This document shows positions 27,229-35,914 of a stretch of 64,000 nt of DNA, piece by piece. The stretch's first letter is position 1, and each line of letters opens with the position of its first letter. The notes under the pieces are model-generated. The model was not told the DNA's origin. It saw only the letters and a list, made by a program, of their open reading frames with translations, and ran no database searches. A program made the position numbers and the translations under genes. Source of the DNA: Thalassospira povalilytica (GTDB lineage: Bacteria > Pseudomonadota > Alphaproteobacteria > Rhodospirillales > Thalassospiraceae); NCBI RefSeq assembly GCF_002844235.1, contig NZ_PGTS01000009.1, positions 121,160 through 185,159 on the forward strand, read 5' to 3'.

Positions 27229-28512
27229 ATGAAGGTTCTGGTCGTTGGCGGCGGCGGACGTGAACACGCACTATGCTGGGCCATTGCGCGCAGCCCGCGC
27301 ATTTCCAAACTCTGGTGCGCGCCGGGCAATGCCGGCATTGCGGATTCTGCGCAATGTGTCGCGATTTCCGATGGCGATATCGACGGCCTGGTAACCTTCG
27401 CCAAGGACAATGCGGTTGATCTGGTCGTTGTCGGCCCCGAAGCCCCGCTGGTTGCGGGCCTTGTTGATGCGCTTGATGCTGTTGGCATCAAGTCGTTCGG
27501 TTGTTCCAAGGCGGCCGCCCAGCTTGAAGGCTCCAAGGGCTTCATGAAAGACATGGTGGCAAAGTTCGGTGTCCCGACTGCTGCCTATGGCCGTTTCACC
27601 AACCCCGCCGATGCCAAGGCATTTGTTGAAAAGCACGGTGCGCCGATTGTCGTTAAGACCGACGGTCTGGCCGCAGGCAAGGGTGTAACGATCTGTCAGA
27701 CCACAGACGAAGCATTTGCCGCAATTGATGAATGCATGGTCGGTGGCAAGTTCGGCGACGCCGGGGCGGAAATCGTGATTGAAGAATTTCTCAAAGGTGA
27801 GGAAGCCTCATTTTTTGCGGTTTGCGATGGCGAAAACGTCATTCCGCTGGTTGCAGCCCAGGATCACAAGGCGGTTGGCGAAGGCGATACCGGCCCCAAT
27901 ACGGGCGGCATGGGGGCCTATTCCCCGGCCCCGGTCTTTACCGATGCGGTCGAAGCCAAGGTCATGGAACAGATCATCATCCCGACCGTCAAAGGCATGG
28001 CCAATGAAGGCCACCCGTTCAAGGGTGTGCTGTTTGCCGGCCTTATGATTGACGATGAAGGCAACCCGAAACTGATCGAATACAACATTCGTTTCGGTGA
28101 TCCGGAATGTCAGGTTCTGATGACCCGCCTGAAATCAGATGTACTTGATATCCTTGATGGTGCGGCAACCGGTACGCTTAACACCGTCAAACCGGAATGG
28201 CATGACGAAACCGCAATGGTCGTCGTGATGGCGGCAAAGGGTTATCCGGGTTCCTATGAAAAGGGTACGGAGATCAAAAACGTCCCGGCGGCAGACGCCA
28301 TGGACAAGGTCAAAGTCCTTCATGCCGGCACCAAGATGGATGGTGACAAGCTGGTTGCGACCGGTGGTCGCGTTCTTGGCGTCACCGCGCGCGGTGCAAC
28401 CGTCACTGAAACCCAGAAACGCGCCTATGAGGCGGTTGATGCGATTGACTGGGAAGGTGGCTTTTGCCGCCGTGATATCGGCTGGCGCGCCGTGGCCCGC
28501 GAACAGGCATAA
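27229..28512 (+). CDS. purD: phosphoribosylamine-glycine ligase (GARS)
   Basis: A 427-residue ATP-grasp enzyme of purine synthesis that joins glycine to phosphoribosylamine. Landmarks are '[17 protein letters not shown]', '[16 protein letters not shown]', '[23 protein letters not shown]', '[13 protein letters not shown]', '[25 protein letters not shown]' and '[15 protein letters not shown]'. Length is standard. The start follows GAAGGA by 9 bases. The open frame extends upstream of this ATG, but that part is antisense to xseA and not GARS-like. A terminator follows 24 bp after the stop. Confidence 0.96.
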   Translation: MKVLVVGGGGREHALCWAIARSPRISKLWCAPGNAGIADSAQCVAISDGDIDGLVTFAKDNAVDLVVVGPEAPLVAGLVDALDAVGIKSFGCSKAAAQLEGSKGFMKDMVAKFGVPTAAYGRFTNPADAKAFVEKHGAPIVVKTDGLAAGKGVTICQTTDEAFAAIDECMVGGKFGDAGAEIVIEEFLKGEEASFFAVCDGENVIPLVAAQDHKAVGEGDTGPNTGGMGAYSPAPVFTDAVEAKVMEQIIIPTVKGMANEGHPFKGVLFAGLMIDDEGNPKLIEYNIRFGDPECQVLMTRLKSDVLDILDGAATGTLNTVKPEWHDETAMVVVMAAKGYPGSYEKGTEIKNVPAADAMDKVKVLHAGTKMDGDKLVATGGRVLGVTARGATVTETQKRAYEAVDAIDWEGGFCRRDIGWRAVAREQA

Positions 28513-28535
28513 GCCCGCATCCAACGCGATTTTCA

Positions 28536-28568
28536 AAAGACCGGGTCACGCAACCCGGTCTTTTTTTA
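28536..28568 (+). terminator. terminator after purD, overlapping the end of the convergent ABC gene
   Basis: AAGACCGGGT pairs with ACCCGGTCTT around a 6-base loop and is followed by a run of Ts. The 3' arm lies inside the last codons of the convergent ATP-binding gene, so one sequence both ends purD transcription and encodes a C terminus. Confidence 0.9.
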
Positions 28569-29346
28569 TGCCCGTCTGGCCCGATATCCCGACCTGATAG
28601 CGGATATGACAGCGGCCCTGATCATCGCGTTCGATATCGGCGGCAACCCCGAAAACATCGCGCAGGTTTTGCGATGTCAAAATCTGTTCGGGCGTGCCAA
28701 TCGCAATCAGTTTGCCACGATCCATCATCGCAATCCGGTCACAGAACATCGCCGCATGGTTCAGATCATGCAGGGCCGCCACCACCGTCACCGGAAGGGT
28801 ACGGACAAGATCAAGCAATCCCAATTGATGATGGATATCAAGATGGTTGGTCGGCTCGTCCAGCAACAGGAAATCGGGTTGTTGCGCCAATGTCCGGGCG
28901 ATATGAACGCGCTGTTTTTCCCCGCCCGACAATGTTTGCCACATCCGGTCAGCCATCAGATGCATCTCAACCGCTTCCAGCGCCTTTTGGACAATCGCCT
29001 GGTCATCTTCCGACCAGGGTGACAGCAAACTCAGATACGGCGTTCTGCCCAGCGCCACCGCCTCGCGCACGGTAATGCGGTCAATGGTGTCGGCCTGTTG
29101 TTCGACAAAGCCGATCCGTCGCGCCAGATTGCGACGCCCGACTTTTTTCATCGCCTGCCCGTCAAGCAGGGCCTGTCCACGAGACGGGGCACGAATACCG
29201 GCCAGAACCGACATCAGACTGGTTTTGCCAGACCCGTTCGGCCCGATCAGGCCAAGAAATTCCCCCGGTTCAACCCGCAGCGACACATCACTGATGATTT
29301 TCTTGAAACCGGCGTTCCACCCAACATCGCGCAGTTCCAGTGTCAT
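28546..29346 (-). CDS. ABC importer ATP-binding protein (FecE/BtuD type)
   Basis: A 266-residue ATPase with Walker A 'IGPNGSGKTS', signature 'LSGGEKQRVHIARTL', Walker B 'FLLLDEPTNHLD' and H-loop 'VAALHDLNHA'. These mark the iron-siderophore/haem/cobalamin importer family. The start is placed at the ATG overlapping the permease stop (ATGA), with GGAAGG 8 bases upstream; an ATG 21 bp earlier lacks such a site. It is the last gene of the three-gene importer operon under the cobalamin riboswitch. The substrate may be cobalamin, cobinamide or a metal chelate. Confidence 0.92.
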   Translation of the reverse strand: MTLELRDVGWNAGFKKIISDVSLRVEPGEFLGLIGPNGSGKTSLMSVLAGIRAPSRGQALLDGQAMKKVGRRNLARRIGFVEQQADTIDRITVREAVALGRTPYLSLLSPWSEDDQAIVQKALEAVEMHLMADRMWQTLSGGEKQRVHIARTLAQQPDFLLLDEPTNHLDIHHQLGLLDLVRTLPVTVVAALHDLNHAAMFCDRIAMMDRGKLIAIGTPEQILTSQNLRDVFGVAADIERDDQGRCHIRYQVGISGQTGIKKDRVA

Positions 29347-30377
29347 CGCAGAACCCTTCCATGACAAAGAATAAGCGCAAAGGCCGGTGCCCCGATCAAG
29401 GCGGTAATCACCCCGATGGGAAGAACCTGACCCGGAATGATCACACGTGACAAAACATCTGCACCCACAAGGAACAATGCCCCGATCAGGCCTGACAAAG
29501 GCAACAACATCCCGTGCCGTGTACCGACAAAAAAGCGTACAGCATGCGGAATAACCAAGCCAACAAACCCGATCGACCCGACAATGCTGACCATCACCGC
29601 CGTCATCAGGGCAGATACCCCGATCAACAGGATATAAACCCGCCGAACCGGCACCCCAAGCGAGGCTGCCGACTCCTGCCCAAAGGTAAAGGCATCAAGT
29701 GCACGCGCATGCCAAAGACACACCACCAGCCCGATCAACGCCATTGGCAGCGCCAGCCAGACATCGGGCCACCGCACACCACTTAAATTCCCAAGCAGCC
29801 AGAACATAATCCCGCGGGCCTCTTCGGCACTGGCCGATTTGGTCACGATGAACGCTGTCATCGCATTAAAAAGCTGCGCCCCGGCGATACCGGCAAGGAT
29901 GATCGCCCCGGTCCCGCGCCCAGCCTGCAACGACAAAAGCGTAACAAAGGCAAAGGCAAGGACAGATCCGATAAAGGCCCCAAGTGACAATCCAAGCATA
30001 CCAGCGCCCAGACCAAGGATAGCAACACTGACCGCCCCGGTTGATGCCCCCGCCGAAATCCCAAGCAAATAGGGATCAGCAAGTGCATTGCGTAACAAGG
30101 CCTGTAAAACAACCCCCGAAAGCGCCAATGCTGCCCCGCAGGATGCCGCCACCACGGCCCGGCTCAGGCGATAGTTCCAGACAATACCCGCATCAATCGG
30201 ATCAACATCGCGCCCGGCATGCCAGACATGGTTGGCAATCGTGTCCATGACTGTCTGAACCGGTATGGCTGTTTCCCCGACAGAGGCAGCAACGGCAAGC
30301 GCACCGCAAAGCAGCATCAGCGCAAAACATATTGCGCTGATGCGAAGTCCGGTTGCTGAAGAAAGCAAGGCCATCAA
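29343..30377 (-). CDS. FecCD/BtuC-type ABC importer permease
   Basis: A 344-residue, highly hydrophobic protein with about ten transmembrane helices. It has the family motifs 'WNYRLSRAVVAASCGAALALSGVVLQALLRNALADPYLLGISAGASTGAV', 'GLVIPHAVRFFVGTRHG' and 'ADVLSRVIIPGQVLPIGVITALIGAPAFALIL'. It forms the inner-membrane channel for chelated iron, haem or cobalamin. It overlaps the binding-protein gene and the ATPase gene by 4 bp each. Only one permease gene is present, so a homodimer is expected, as for BtuC. Confidence 0.93.
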   Translation of the reverse strand: MMALLSSATGLRISAICFALMLLCGALAVAASVGETAIPVQTVMDTIANHVWHAGRDVDPIDAGIVWNYRLSRAVVAASCGAALALSGVVLQALLRNALADPYLLGISAGASTGAVSVAILGLGAGMLGLSLGAFIGSVLAFAFVTLLSLQAGRGTGAIILAGIAGAQLFNAMTAFIVTKSASAEEARGIMFWLLGNLSGVRWPDVWLALPMALIGLVVCLWHARALDAFTFGQESAASLGVPVRRVYILLIGVSALMTAVMVSIVGSIGFVGLVIPHAVRFFVGTRHGMLLPLSGLIGALFLVGADVLSRVIIPGQVLPIGVITALIGAPAFALILCHGRVLR

Positions 30378-31405
30378 TTAATGACGCCTGCGCGGAAATC
30401 TTCAACGGCCTGCGCAAGTTTTTCGATACCGTCAATGGTTCGGATGGTCGGGTTCATCGACAAGGCATCAAACACGATCACATGATCATTTTTAACCGCA
30501 GACATCTGGCTGGTCACCGGATCTGATTGCAGGAACTTCATTTTCAGTTCCCAGTCATCTGCAGGAAAACGACGACGATCCATTTTGCCAATGGCAATGA
30601 TGTCGGGGTTGGAACGCGCAATCGTTTCCCAGCCGACTTTGGGCCATTCATCGTCACTTTCGATGACATTTCGAACACCCAGCACATTGGCAATATAGGC
30701 CGGTGCGCCCTTTTGTCCGGCAACGAACGGATCAACATCAATTTCAGCACTTGAGAACCAGAAAACGGCCGAAATGCCGTTGCCATCCACCGCACTTACA
30801 CGGTCACGTGCGGCCTGTTCGCGCGCTTGCAAATCTGCAACCAGCTCTGCCCCGCGCTGTTCGACATCAAAGATCAACGCCATTTCCGTAATGGTCTGGT
30901 AAATCAAATCCATCGAAAATGCGTCAATGCGCGTGCCATCGCCACCTGTGCTGTTGTCCTTGCCGACACAATCGGCAGGTGCCGTGTAAACAGGGATGGA
31001 AAGTTCGGAAAACTGATCAACCGTTCCAACGGCACCGTTTGGTCCAACATGCCATTGATACTGGTTTGTGACGAGGTCTGGTTTCTGCCCAACTACGCTT
31101 TCAAAGCTGGGATCATTGTCTGCCAACCTCGGGATTTTGGCATTGGCTTCACGATATTGCTCTGCCACGGAGTTGAACCAAACGGCCGTGCCAACAACTT
31201 TGTCCGCCAGCCCAAGCAGGAAAAGAATTTCCGTATTGCTTTGACCAAGCGACACAACACGTTCCGGTGCCTTGTCAAAGGTGACACTACGTCCGCAATT
31301 CTCAATAGTCAGAGGATAACTGGTCGCGTTTCCTGTCGAAGGAAATTGAGCAAGCCCTGCGGCAAACACCCCGACCGCAAGCGCAAATTTGTATTTACTG
31401 ATCAC
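30374..31405 (-). CDS. periplasmic substrate-binding protein of the FecBCD/BtuFCD importer
   Basis: A 343-residue exported protein. The signal peptide (residues 1-27) is followed by a two-lobe class III binding protein with the long connecting helix typical of BtuF/FhuD. Landmarks are 'ERVVSLGQSNTEILFLLGLADKVVGTAVWF', 'QKPDLVTNQYQW', 'GKDNSTGGDGTRIDAFSMDLIYQTITEMALIF' and 'PDIIAIGKMDRR'. Two cysteines (in 'ENCGRS' and 'PADCVGK') may form a disulfide. The start is GTG with AAAGGAAG 5 bases before it. The leader contains a Zur-like palindrome and, further upstream, a cobalamin riboswitch. The substrate is therefore cobalamin-related or a metal complex; sequence alone does not decide. Confidence 0.88.
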   Translation of the reverse strand: MISKYKFALAVGVFAAGLAQFPSTGNATSYPLTIENCGRSVTFDKAPERVVSLGQSNTEILFLLGLADKVVGTAVWFNSVAEQYREANAKIPRLADNDPSFESVVGQKPDLVTNQYQWHVGPNGAVGTVDQFSELSIPVYTAPADCVGKDNSTGGDGTRIDAFSMDLIYQTITEMALIFDVEQRGAELVADLQAREQAARDRVSAVDGNGISAVFWFSSAEIDVDPFVAGQKGAPAYIANVLGVRNVIESDDEWPKVGWETIARSNPDIIAIGKMDRRRFPADDWELKMKFLQSDPVTSQMSAVKNDHVIVFDALSMNPTIRTIDGIEKLAQAVEDFRAGVIN

Positions 31406-31473
31406 TTTGACTTCCTTTCAAAGACATACCGGCAAGGGTCGGCAATCACCGGCCACTGCACAGCATATCGCAA

Positions 31474-31495
31474 ATGTTATGTTATAACATAACAT
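31474..31495. promoter_or_regulatory. 22-bp perfect palindrome, Zur-operator-like
   Basis: An uninterrupted inverted repeat centred on GTTATAAC with the core ATGTTATAACAT. Each 11-base arm is fully complementary to the other. The core matches the Zur motif reported for alphaproteobacteria (GTTATAAC centre flanked by AT). It lies 69 bp upstream of the binding-protein start and covers the -10 of a candidate promoter. Another palindrome-binding repressor remains possible. Confidence 0.6.
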
Positions 31496-31513
31496 ACACT
31501 TTACTATCGTCAA
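31486..31513 (-). promoter_or_regulatory. candidate sigma-70 promoter of the importer operon
   Basis: On the minus strand TTGACG (31513-31508), 16 bp, TATGTT (31491-31486). The -10 lies inside the Zur-like palindrome, so a bound repressor would block it. Transcription from here would skip the cobalamin riboswitch upstream. Confidence 0.45.
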
Positions 31514-31576
31514 GGGACTGGCAAAAGTGTCGGGAAATGGCGGAAGATGTCAGGATCGGTATTCAGGCTCATTTAC

Positions 31577-31644
31577 AAAAAACTGCCGGAAACCGCGACA
31601 TATGCCGACATTCTCCGGGGCACCCCGCCCGGTCCGTCGCATTC
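31577..31644 (-). terminator. expression platform of the cobalamin riboswitch
   Basis: Downstream of the aptamer on the minus strand, ATGTCGG (31611-31605) can pair with the 3' arm of P1 (CCGACAT, 31651-31645) around an internal hairpin. It competes with P1 itself. A CCGGA/TCCGG stem and a run of six Ts (31582-31577) follow. This fits a transcription-termination switch. The exact folds were not computed. Confidence 0.6.
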
Positions 31645-31818
31645 ATGTCGGCAGGTCTCCTGGCTCGCGGGTCAAAGCACTTTTCCTGGCCTTCCCGGGT
31701 TCATCCCAGTGGCATTGGTCAGAAAAACGCTCACCGCCTACAGTTGCGGGGGCAGCTTCGGTTGATGGGCATGCAGCCCAAATCGAATTCCCTTTATCCG
31801 ATATCCGGATACCGACAT
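31645..31818 (-). promoter_or_regulatory. cobalamin riboswitch aptamer
   Basis: Reading the minus strand, the P1 arms ATGTCGG and CCGACAT close a domain of about 174 nt that has every hallmark of the class. These include AAAGGGAAT, CCGAAGCTGCCCCCGC followed by AACTGTAGGCGGTGAGCG, CCACTGGG with CCCGGGAAGG, and the B12 box AGCCAGGAGACCTGCC at 31665-31650. Such riboswitches bind adenosyl- or related cobalamins and usually switch off B12 uptake or synthesis genes. It sits upstream of the importer operon at 28546-31405 and in the same orientation. Confidence 0.95.
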
Positions 31819-31992
31819 CTGACCGTTAGATTAAAGCCCAAACCCGGTCAAGGAAATTGGCAGATGACCAGAGGCATTTACACAGGGGTCCATGCAGAAA
31901 TTGCAGTCGACACGACCTTGAATTTGCCATGTTTCATCCCGATTACCTCCACACTGTCTGGTATGCTTGCCGACAAATGAAACCATTGGAAC

Positions 31993-33603
31993 ATGATGCA
32001 CATGACGACTTCTGTTGAACGCAGACGCTTTTTGAAATCCATCGCGGCAGCCGGTCTTATCCTGCCGGGAATGTCGATCTATCAGCATGCATTGGCAGAA
32101 GTACCAGGGCTTGACCTTGGTGCGGGACAGCCGTTTGATTTTGCCGATCTGATTGCGCGTGCCAAATCGATGGCGCAGGCCGCCTATGAGCCGCCAGTCG
32201 CCCCCAACCCGGAAATTGTCGGGCGGATCGATTACGACACCCATGGAAAATTGCATTACAAACGCGATCATTCGCCGTTTTCCGATGGATCGGGCACCTA
32301 TCCGGTAACGTTTTTCCATCTGGGCATGTATTTCGCCAAGCCCGTGCACATGTATCTTCTGGAAGATGGCACGGCACGCGAAGTCATCTATAAACCCGAT
32401 TACTTTGACATGCCAGCCGACAGTATTGCCCGCCAGCTGCCCGAAAACAGCGGCTTTGCCGGGTTCCGCCTTCATGAAGAACTGTCGCGTGATGACTGGA
32501 AAACCCAGGACTGGGCGGCGTTTCTTGGCGCATCCTATTTCCGTGCCATCGGTGATGAAGGCCAGTATGGCCTGTCCGCGCGCGGGATTGCGGTCAATAC
32601 CGCCACATCCCAACCCGAAGAATTCCCCGATTTCCGCCAGTTCTTTATCGAGCCGGCCAAAAATGCCGAAGACCCGGTCACCATCTATGCCCTGCTTGAT
32701 GGGCCAAGCATTACGGGTGCATACAAATTCCTGCTCTATCGCGGGCAGGGCGTGACGATGGATATCGAAAAACACCTGTTTGTCCGTCGCGATATCGAAC
32801 GGCTTGGCATTGCGCCGCTGACCAGCATGTTCTGGTATTCCGAACAGAACAAATCATTCCGGTTTGACTGGCGCCCGGAAGTCCATGACAGCGATGGCTT
32901 GGAACTGTGGACCGGCAGTGGCGAACGCATCTGGCGACAGCTGAACAACCCCGAAACCATCCGCGCATCGGCCTTTGCCGATCATAATCCGCGCGGTTTT
33001 GGCCTGATGCAGCGTGACCGCGATGTGAAGAACTATCTTGATGGTGTACGCTATCACCGTCGCCCCAGCCTGTGGGTCGAACCCCAGGAAAACTGGAATG
33101 ACGGTGCCGTACAGTTGATCGAAATTCCGACCGACGATGAAATCCACGATAACATCGCGGCATTCTGGGTTCCGAACGCCCCGGCCAAGGCCGGGAACAG
33201 CTATCAGTTCAAATATCGCCTTCACTGGCAGGCCCATAACCCGTTCCCGGTTGCCGAACTGGCAAAGGCAACGTCGACCCGCATGGGACGCGGCGGCGAA
33301 CCGGGCACCAACCGCCCGAAAGACGAGGTCAAGTTTTCCGTCGAATTCGAAGGCGATGTTCTTGGCACCCTTGCCTATGGCGAGTTCCCGGAAATCGTCG
33401 TATCGACATCGCGTGGTGAAATCACCCGCACCAAGATCGAACCGATCATGGATACCCGCATCTGGCGGGCGGCCTTTGACCTGAAAGCGGCCGGCACCGA
33501 TCCGGTTGATCTGCGCATGTATCTCAAACGCGGGGACGCCCCGCTCAGTGAAACCTGGATGTTCCAGCATCTGCCGGCATTGGGTAATCAGCATCAAGGC
33601 TGA
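31993..33603 (+). CDS. periplasmic glucan biosynthesis protein (OpgD/MdoG family, Tat signal)
   Basis: A 536-residue protein with a twin-arginine signal ('VERRRFLKSIAAAGLILPG') and the full MdoG domain. Landmarks are 'FDFADLIARAKSMAQAAYEPP', 'YDTHGKLHYKRDHSPF', 'FFHLGMYFAKPV', 'FRAIGDEGQYGLSARGIAV', 'SMFWYSEQNKSFRFDWRPEVHDSDGLELWTGSGERIWRQLNNP' and 'NPRGFGLMQRDRDVKNYLD'. The Tat signal favours OpgD over OpgG. The family acts in the periplasm in shaping the backbone of osmoregulated periplasmic glucans. No opgH glucosyltransferase is adjacent. It is divergent from the riboswitch-controlled importer and ends at a strong terminator. Confidence 0.92.
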   Translation: MMHMTTSVERRRFLKSIAAAGLILPGMSIYQHALAEVPGLDLGAGQPFDFADLIARAKSMAQAAYEPPVAPNPEIVGRIDYDTHGKLHYKRDHSPFSDGSGTYPVTFFHLGMYFAKPVHMYLLEDGTAREVIYKPDYFDMPADSIARQLPENSGFAGFRLHEELSRDDWKTQDWAAFLGASYFRAIGDEGQYGLSARGIAVNTATSQPEEFPDFRQFFIEPAKNAEDPVTIYALLDGPSITGAYKFLLYRGQGVTMDIEKHLFVRRDIERLGIAPLTSMFWYSEQNKSFRFDWRPEVHDSDGLELWTGSGERIWRQLNNPETIRASAFADHNPRGFGLMQRDRDVKNYLDGVRYHRRPSLWVEPQENWNDGAVQLIEIPTDDEIHDNIAAFWVPNAPAKAGNSYQFKYRLHWQAHNPFPVAELAKATSTRMGRGGEPGTNRPKDEVKFSVEFEGDVLGTLAYGEFPEIVVSTSRGEITRTKIEPIMDTRIWRAAFDLKAAGTDPVDLRMYLKRGDAPLSETWMFQHLPALGNQHQG

Positions 33604-33624
33604 TCAAAACCCGGCAAGAATGAT

Positions 33625-33657
33625 CAGGGGGCGGCAACACCGCCCCCTGTTTTTTTA
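33625..33657 (+). terminator. rho-independent terminator after the glucan protein gene
   Basis: CAGGGGGCGG and CCGCCCCCTG form a 10-bp stem with a short loop, followed by a run of Ts. Confidence 0.92.
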
Positions 33658-33658
33658 T

Positions 33659-34576
33659 TTACGACGCCATGCCTTCGCCCGGGCGCGCTTGGCCCGATTG
33701 CCCAAGGATTGCCATGACATCGCGCATCGGTGGTGCACCAAACATGCGGGCATATTCGCGGCTGAACTGCGATGCGCTTTCATAGCCGACCGCATAGGCC
33801 GCACTGGCCGCGTCCTTCATTTCTGCGAGCATGATCTGACGCGCCGTCGTCAGGCGCAGGCGCTTTTGATATTGCAGCGGGCTCATGGCGGTGACCTGTT
33901 TGAAATGATGATGGAAGGATGACGGGCTCATATTGGCGAAATCTGCCAGCTCCTCGATCTTCAGCGGCTTGTCGAAATTATCCTTCATCAACCGCAACAC
34001 CGCCGATATCCGCTGCATATTGCTGCCACCAATCGCAAGACCGGCAATCAGCGCGCCCTTGCCGGTGCGCAACAGTCGGTAATGCACTTCGCGCATCAGA
34101 AGCGGCAACATGACCGCAATGTCATCGGGCCTTTCAAGCAACTCGACCACGCGCAACACCGCATCAATCAGGCTGTCGGTGGTTTGTTCGACAAACAGCC
34201 CGCGGGCACTTTCGCCTTCTGCCCCGATCTTGAGATCCATATGCGTGACCAGTTCGCTTAAAATCTTGCCATCAAGATCAAGCGACAAACTGCGATAGGG
34301 TTGCTGATCACTTGCCAGTGTCACATGCCCGACAAGGGGCAAATCCACCGATGCCGCAAGAAGCTGTCCGGGTTCATATCGATAGAGCTCCTGACCCAGC
34401 GTGACTTCCTTGGCCCCCGACACAATCAGACACAGGCAGGGCTTGTAAATCGTTGGCACCTTAAGGCTTGGTGCGGTCGAACGAAACATCCAGACAGGTT
34501 CGATCGAGGTGCGCACCGATCCATCCGCATCGCAGTATTTATCAATCAGTTCGCAAAGCCGCCGATAACTGTCCAT
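33659..34576 (-). CDS. AraC family transcriptional regulator
   Basis: A 305-residue regulator. The N-terminal AraC_N-type cupin region (about residues 20-170, 'PTIYKPCLCLIVSGAKEVTLGQELYRYEPGQLL') precedes the double helix-turn-helix DNA-binding region. That region reads 'EELADFANMSPSSFHHHFKQVTAMSPLQYQKRLRLTTARQIML...AAYAVGYESASQFSREYARMFG'. ATG 34576 is the chosen start because AAAGGG lies about 8 bases upstream; the TTG 6 bp earlier is too close to it. It is divergent from the SDR gene, an arrangement in which these regulators usually activate the neighbouring dehydrogenase gene. Confidence 0.92.
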   Translation of the reverse strand: MDSYRRLCELIDKYCDADGSVRTSIEPVWMFRSTAPSLKVPTIYKPCLCLIVSGAKEVTLGQELYRYEPGQLLAASVDLPLVGHVTLASDQQPYRSLSLDLDGKILSELVTHMDLKIGAEGESARGLFVEQTTDSLIDAVLRVVELLERPDDIAVMLPLLMREVHYRLLRTGKGALIAGLAIGGSNMQRISAVLRLMKDNFDKPLKIEELADFANMSPSSFHHHFKQVTAMSPLQYQKRLRLTTARQIMLAEMKDAASAAYAVGYESASQFSREYARMFGAPPMRDVMAILGQSGQARPGEGMAS

Positions 34577-34746
34577 GGCCAAATCCCTTTGATTTCCTTG
34601 GATGCAGTATACACACCCGACACCCTGGAAAAAGCGGACTTTGCCCGAGTTGGAGGATCAGGCAATCCAATTCGAGTTCTGTGTATTCAACAAATACCCA
34701 TTGATCGACACAGTAAGCGCCATTACACAAACCAAAGGAGCATGTC

Positions 34747-35493
34747 ATGACGAACCCGATCAATTATCTCGAAAACAAGACCGTCATCATCACCGGCGCC
34801 AGCAGCGGCATCGGGGAGGCCACCGCCCGGCTGCTTGCATCGCGCGGGGCCAAGGTTGTTCTGGGCGCGCGCCGTACCGAACGCCTTGATCAGATTGTTA
34901 CCGAAATCGAGGCCGCCGGTGGCACTGCCATGGCCCGGTCGGTTGATGTCACCAATGCCGACAGTGTCGAGGCACTGGTTTATAACGCCCAGAACCTTTT
35001 CGGGCGCGTCGATGCGATTTTCAACAATGCCGGCGTGATGCCGCTTGCCCCGATGTCGGAACTTAAAACCGATGAGTGGGAAAACATGATCAACGTCAAT
35101 ATCCGTGGTGTTCTGAACGGGATTGCTGCTGTTCTTCCGATTTTCAAGGCACAGGGCAGCGGCCATGTCATCAATACCGCATCAATTGGTGCACATGTTG
35201 TTGTGCCAAGTGCGGCGGTTTATTGCGGTACCAAATACGCCGTCTGGGCCATTTCCGAAGGCCTGCGCCAGGAAAGCGAAAATGTCCGCGTGACGACCAT
35301 TTCGCCGGGCGTGGTTGAAACCGAACTGGGCCACGATATTTCCGATCCGACCAGCAAGGAATTGCTGACCCAGTTCCGCCAGATCGCCCTGACACCCGAT
35401 GCGATTGCCCGTGCGGTTCTTTATACGCTTGATCAACCCGCCGATGTTGATGTCAACGAAGTGATCGTCCGGCCGACGGCATCGGCCTTCTGA
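34747..35493 (+). CDS. short-chain dehydrogenase/reductase
   Basis: A 248-residue classical SDR. The cofactor loop is 'IITGASSGIGEATARLL', followed by 'GARRTERL' (suggesting NADP preference from the arginines), 'FNNAGVMPLAP', the catalytic Ser region 'NTASIGAHVVVPSAAVYCGTKYAV' (Tyr-x3-Lys) and 'ISPGVVETEL'. The substrate is unknown. AAAGGAG precedes the ATG. It is coupled to the Atu4866-type gene by a TGATG overlap and is likely controlled by the divergent AraC regulator. Confidence 0.92.
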   Translation: MTNPINYLENKTVIITGASSGIGEATARLLASRGAKVVLGARRTERLDQIVTEIEAAGGTAMARSVDVTNADSVEALVYNAQNLFGRVDAIFNNAGVMPLAPMSELKTDEWENMINVNIRGVLNGIAAVLPIFKAQGSGHVINTASIGAHVVVPSAAVYCGTKYAVWAISEGLRQESENVRVTTISPGVVETELGHDISDPTSKELLTQFRQIALTPDAIARAVLYTLDQPADVDVNEVIVRPTASAF

Positions 35494-35852
35494 TGAGGCA
35501 ATCCGTCCTTTCATCCGGCTTTGCAACTTTGCTGATGATGCTGGTGGTGCTTGCACCATCAGCATCGGCCCAACAGGAGACAGAGATGCGCAAAACCATC
35601 CAAACCGCCCCGCATCCCTATATCGGCATGTGGGTGACCAAGGACGGCCATGTCCGTCAGGAACTGCTGCCCAATGGTCGCTATGACGAAGCCCGTGGCA
35701 CCCGTCAATCGGCCTATCAGGGCGATTATCAGGTATCGGGCAATTACATCACCTATCAGGATGACACCGGCTTTACCGCAGATGGATATTTTGAAAATGA
35801 CGTTCTGTATCACGGCGGTATGGTGATGTTCCGCGAGGCGACCATAAACTAG
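35493..35852 (+). CDS. secreted Atu4866-domain protein
   Basis: A 119-residue protein. The signal peptide ends at 'PSASAQ' near residue 27. The mature part has the features of the small Atu4866 beta-barrel domain: 'PYIGMWVTKDGHVRQELLPNGRYDEARG', 'YQGDYQVSGNYITYQDDTGFTADG' and 'LYHGGMVMFRE'. The domain is often paired with SDR/AraC loci; its function is unknown. A second Met at residue 32, just after the signal peptide, would give a cytosolic form matching the usual domain size. Confidence 0.85.
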   Translation: MRQSVLSSGFATLLMMLVVLAPSASAQQETEMRKTIQTAPHPYIGMWVTKDGHVRQELLPNGRYDEARGTRQSAYQGDYQVSGNYITYQDDTGFTADGYFENDVLYHGGMVMFREATIN

Positions 35853-35876
35853 ATCAGCCTGCCGACCCCCGGACAA

Positions 35877-35911
35877 CGCGGGCGAGCATACGGGCCCGCC
35901 CGGTTTTGTTT
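35877..35911 (+). terminator. terminator between the Atu4866 gene and the convergent methyltransferase gene
   Basis: CGGGCG (35879-35884) pairs with CGCCCG (35897-35902), followed by TTTTGTTTT. Confidence 0.65.
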
Positions 35912-35914
35912 TAC

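Noticed and set aside
31527..31980. Plus-strand frames over the riboswitch region
   Set aside because: They are antisense to a well-defined cobalamin aptamer and carry no protein features.
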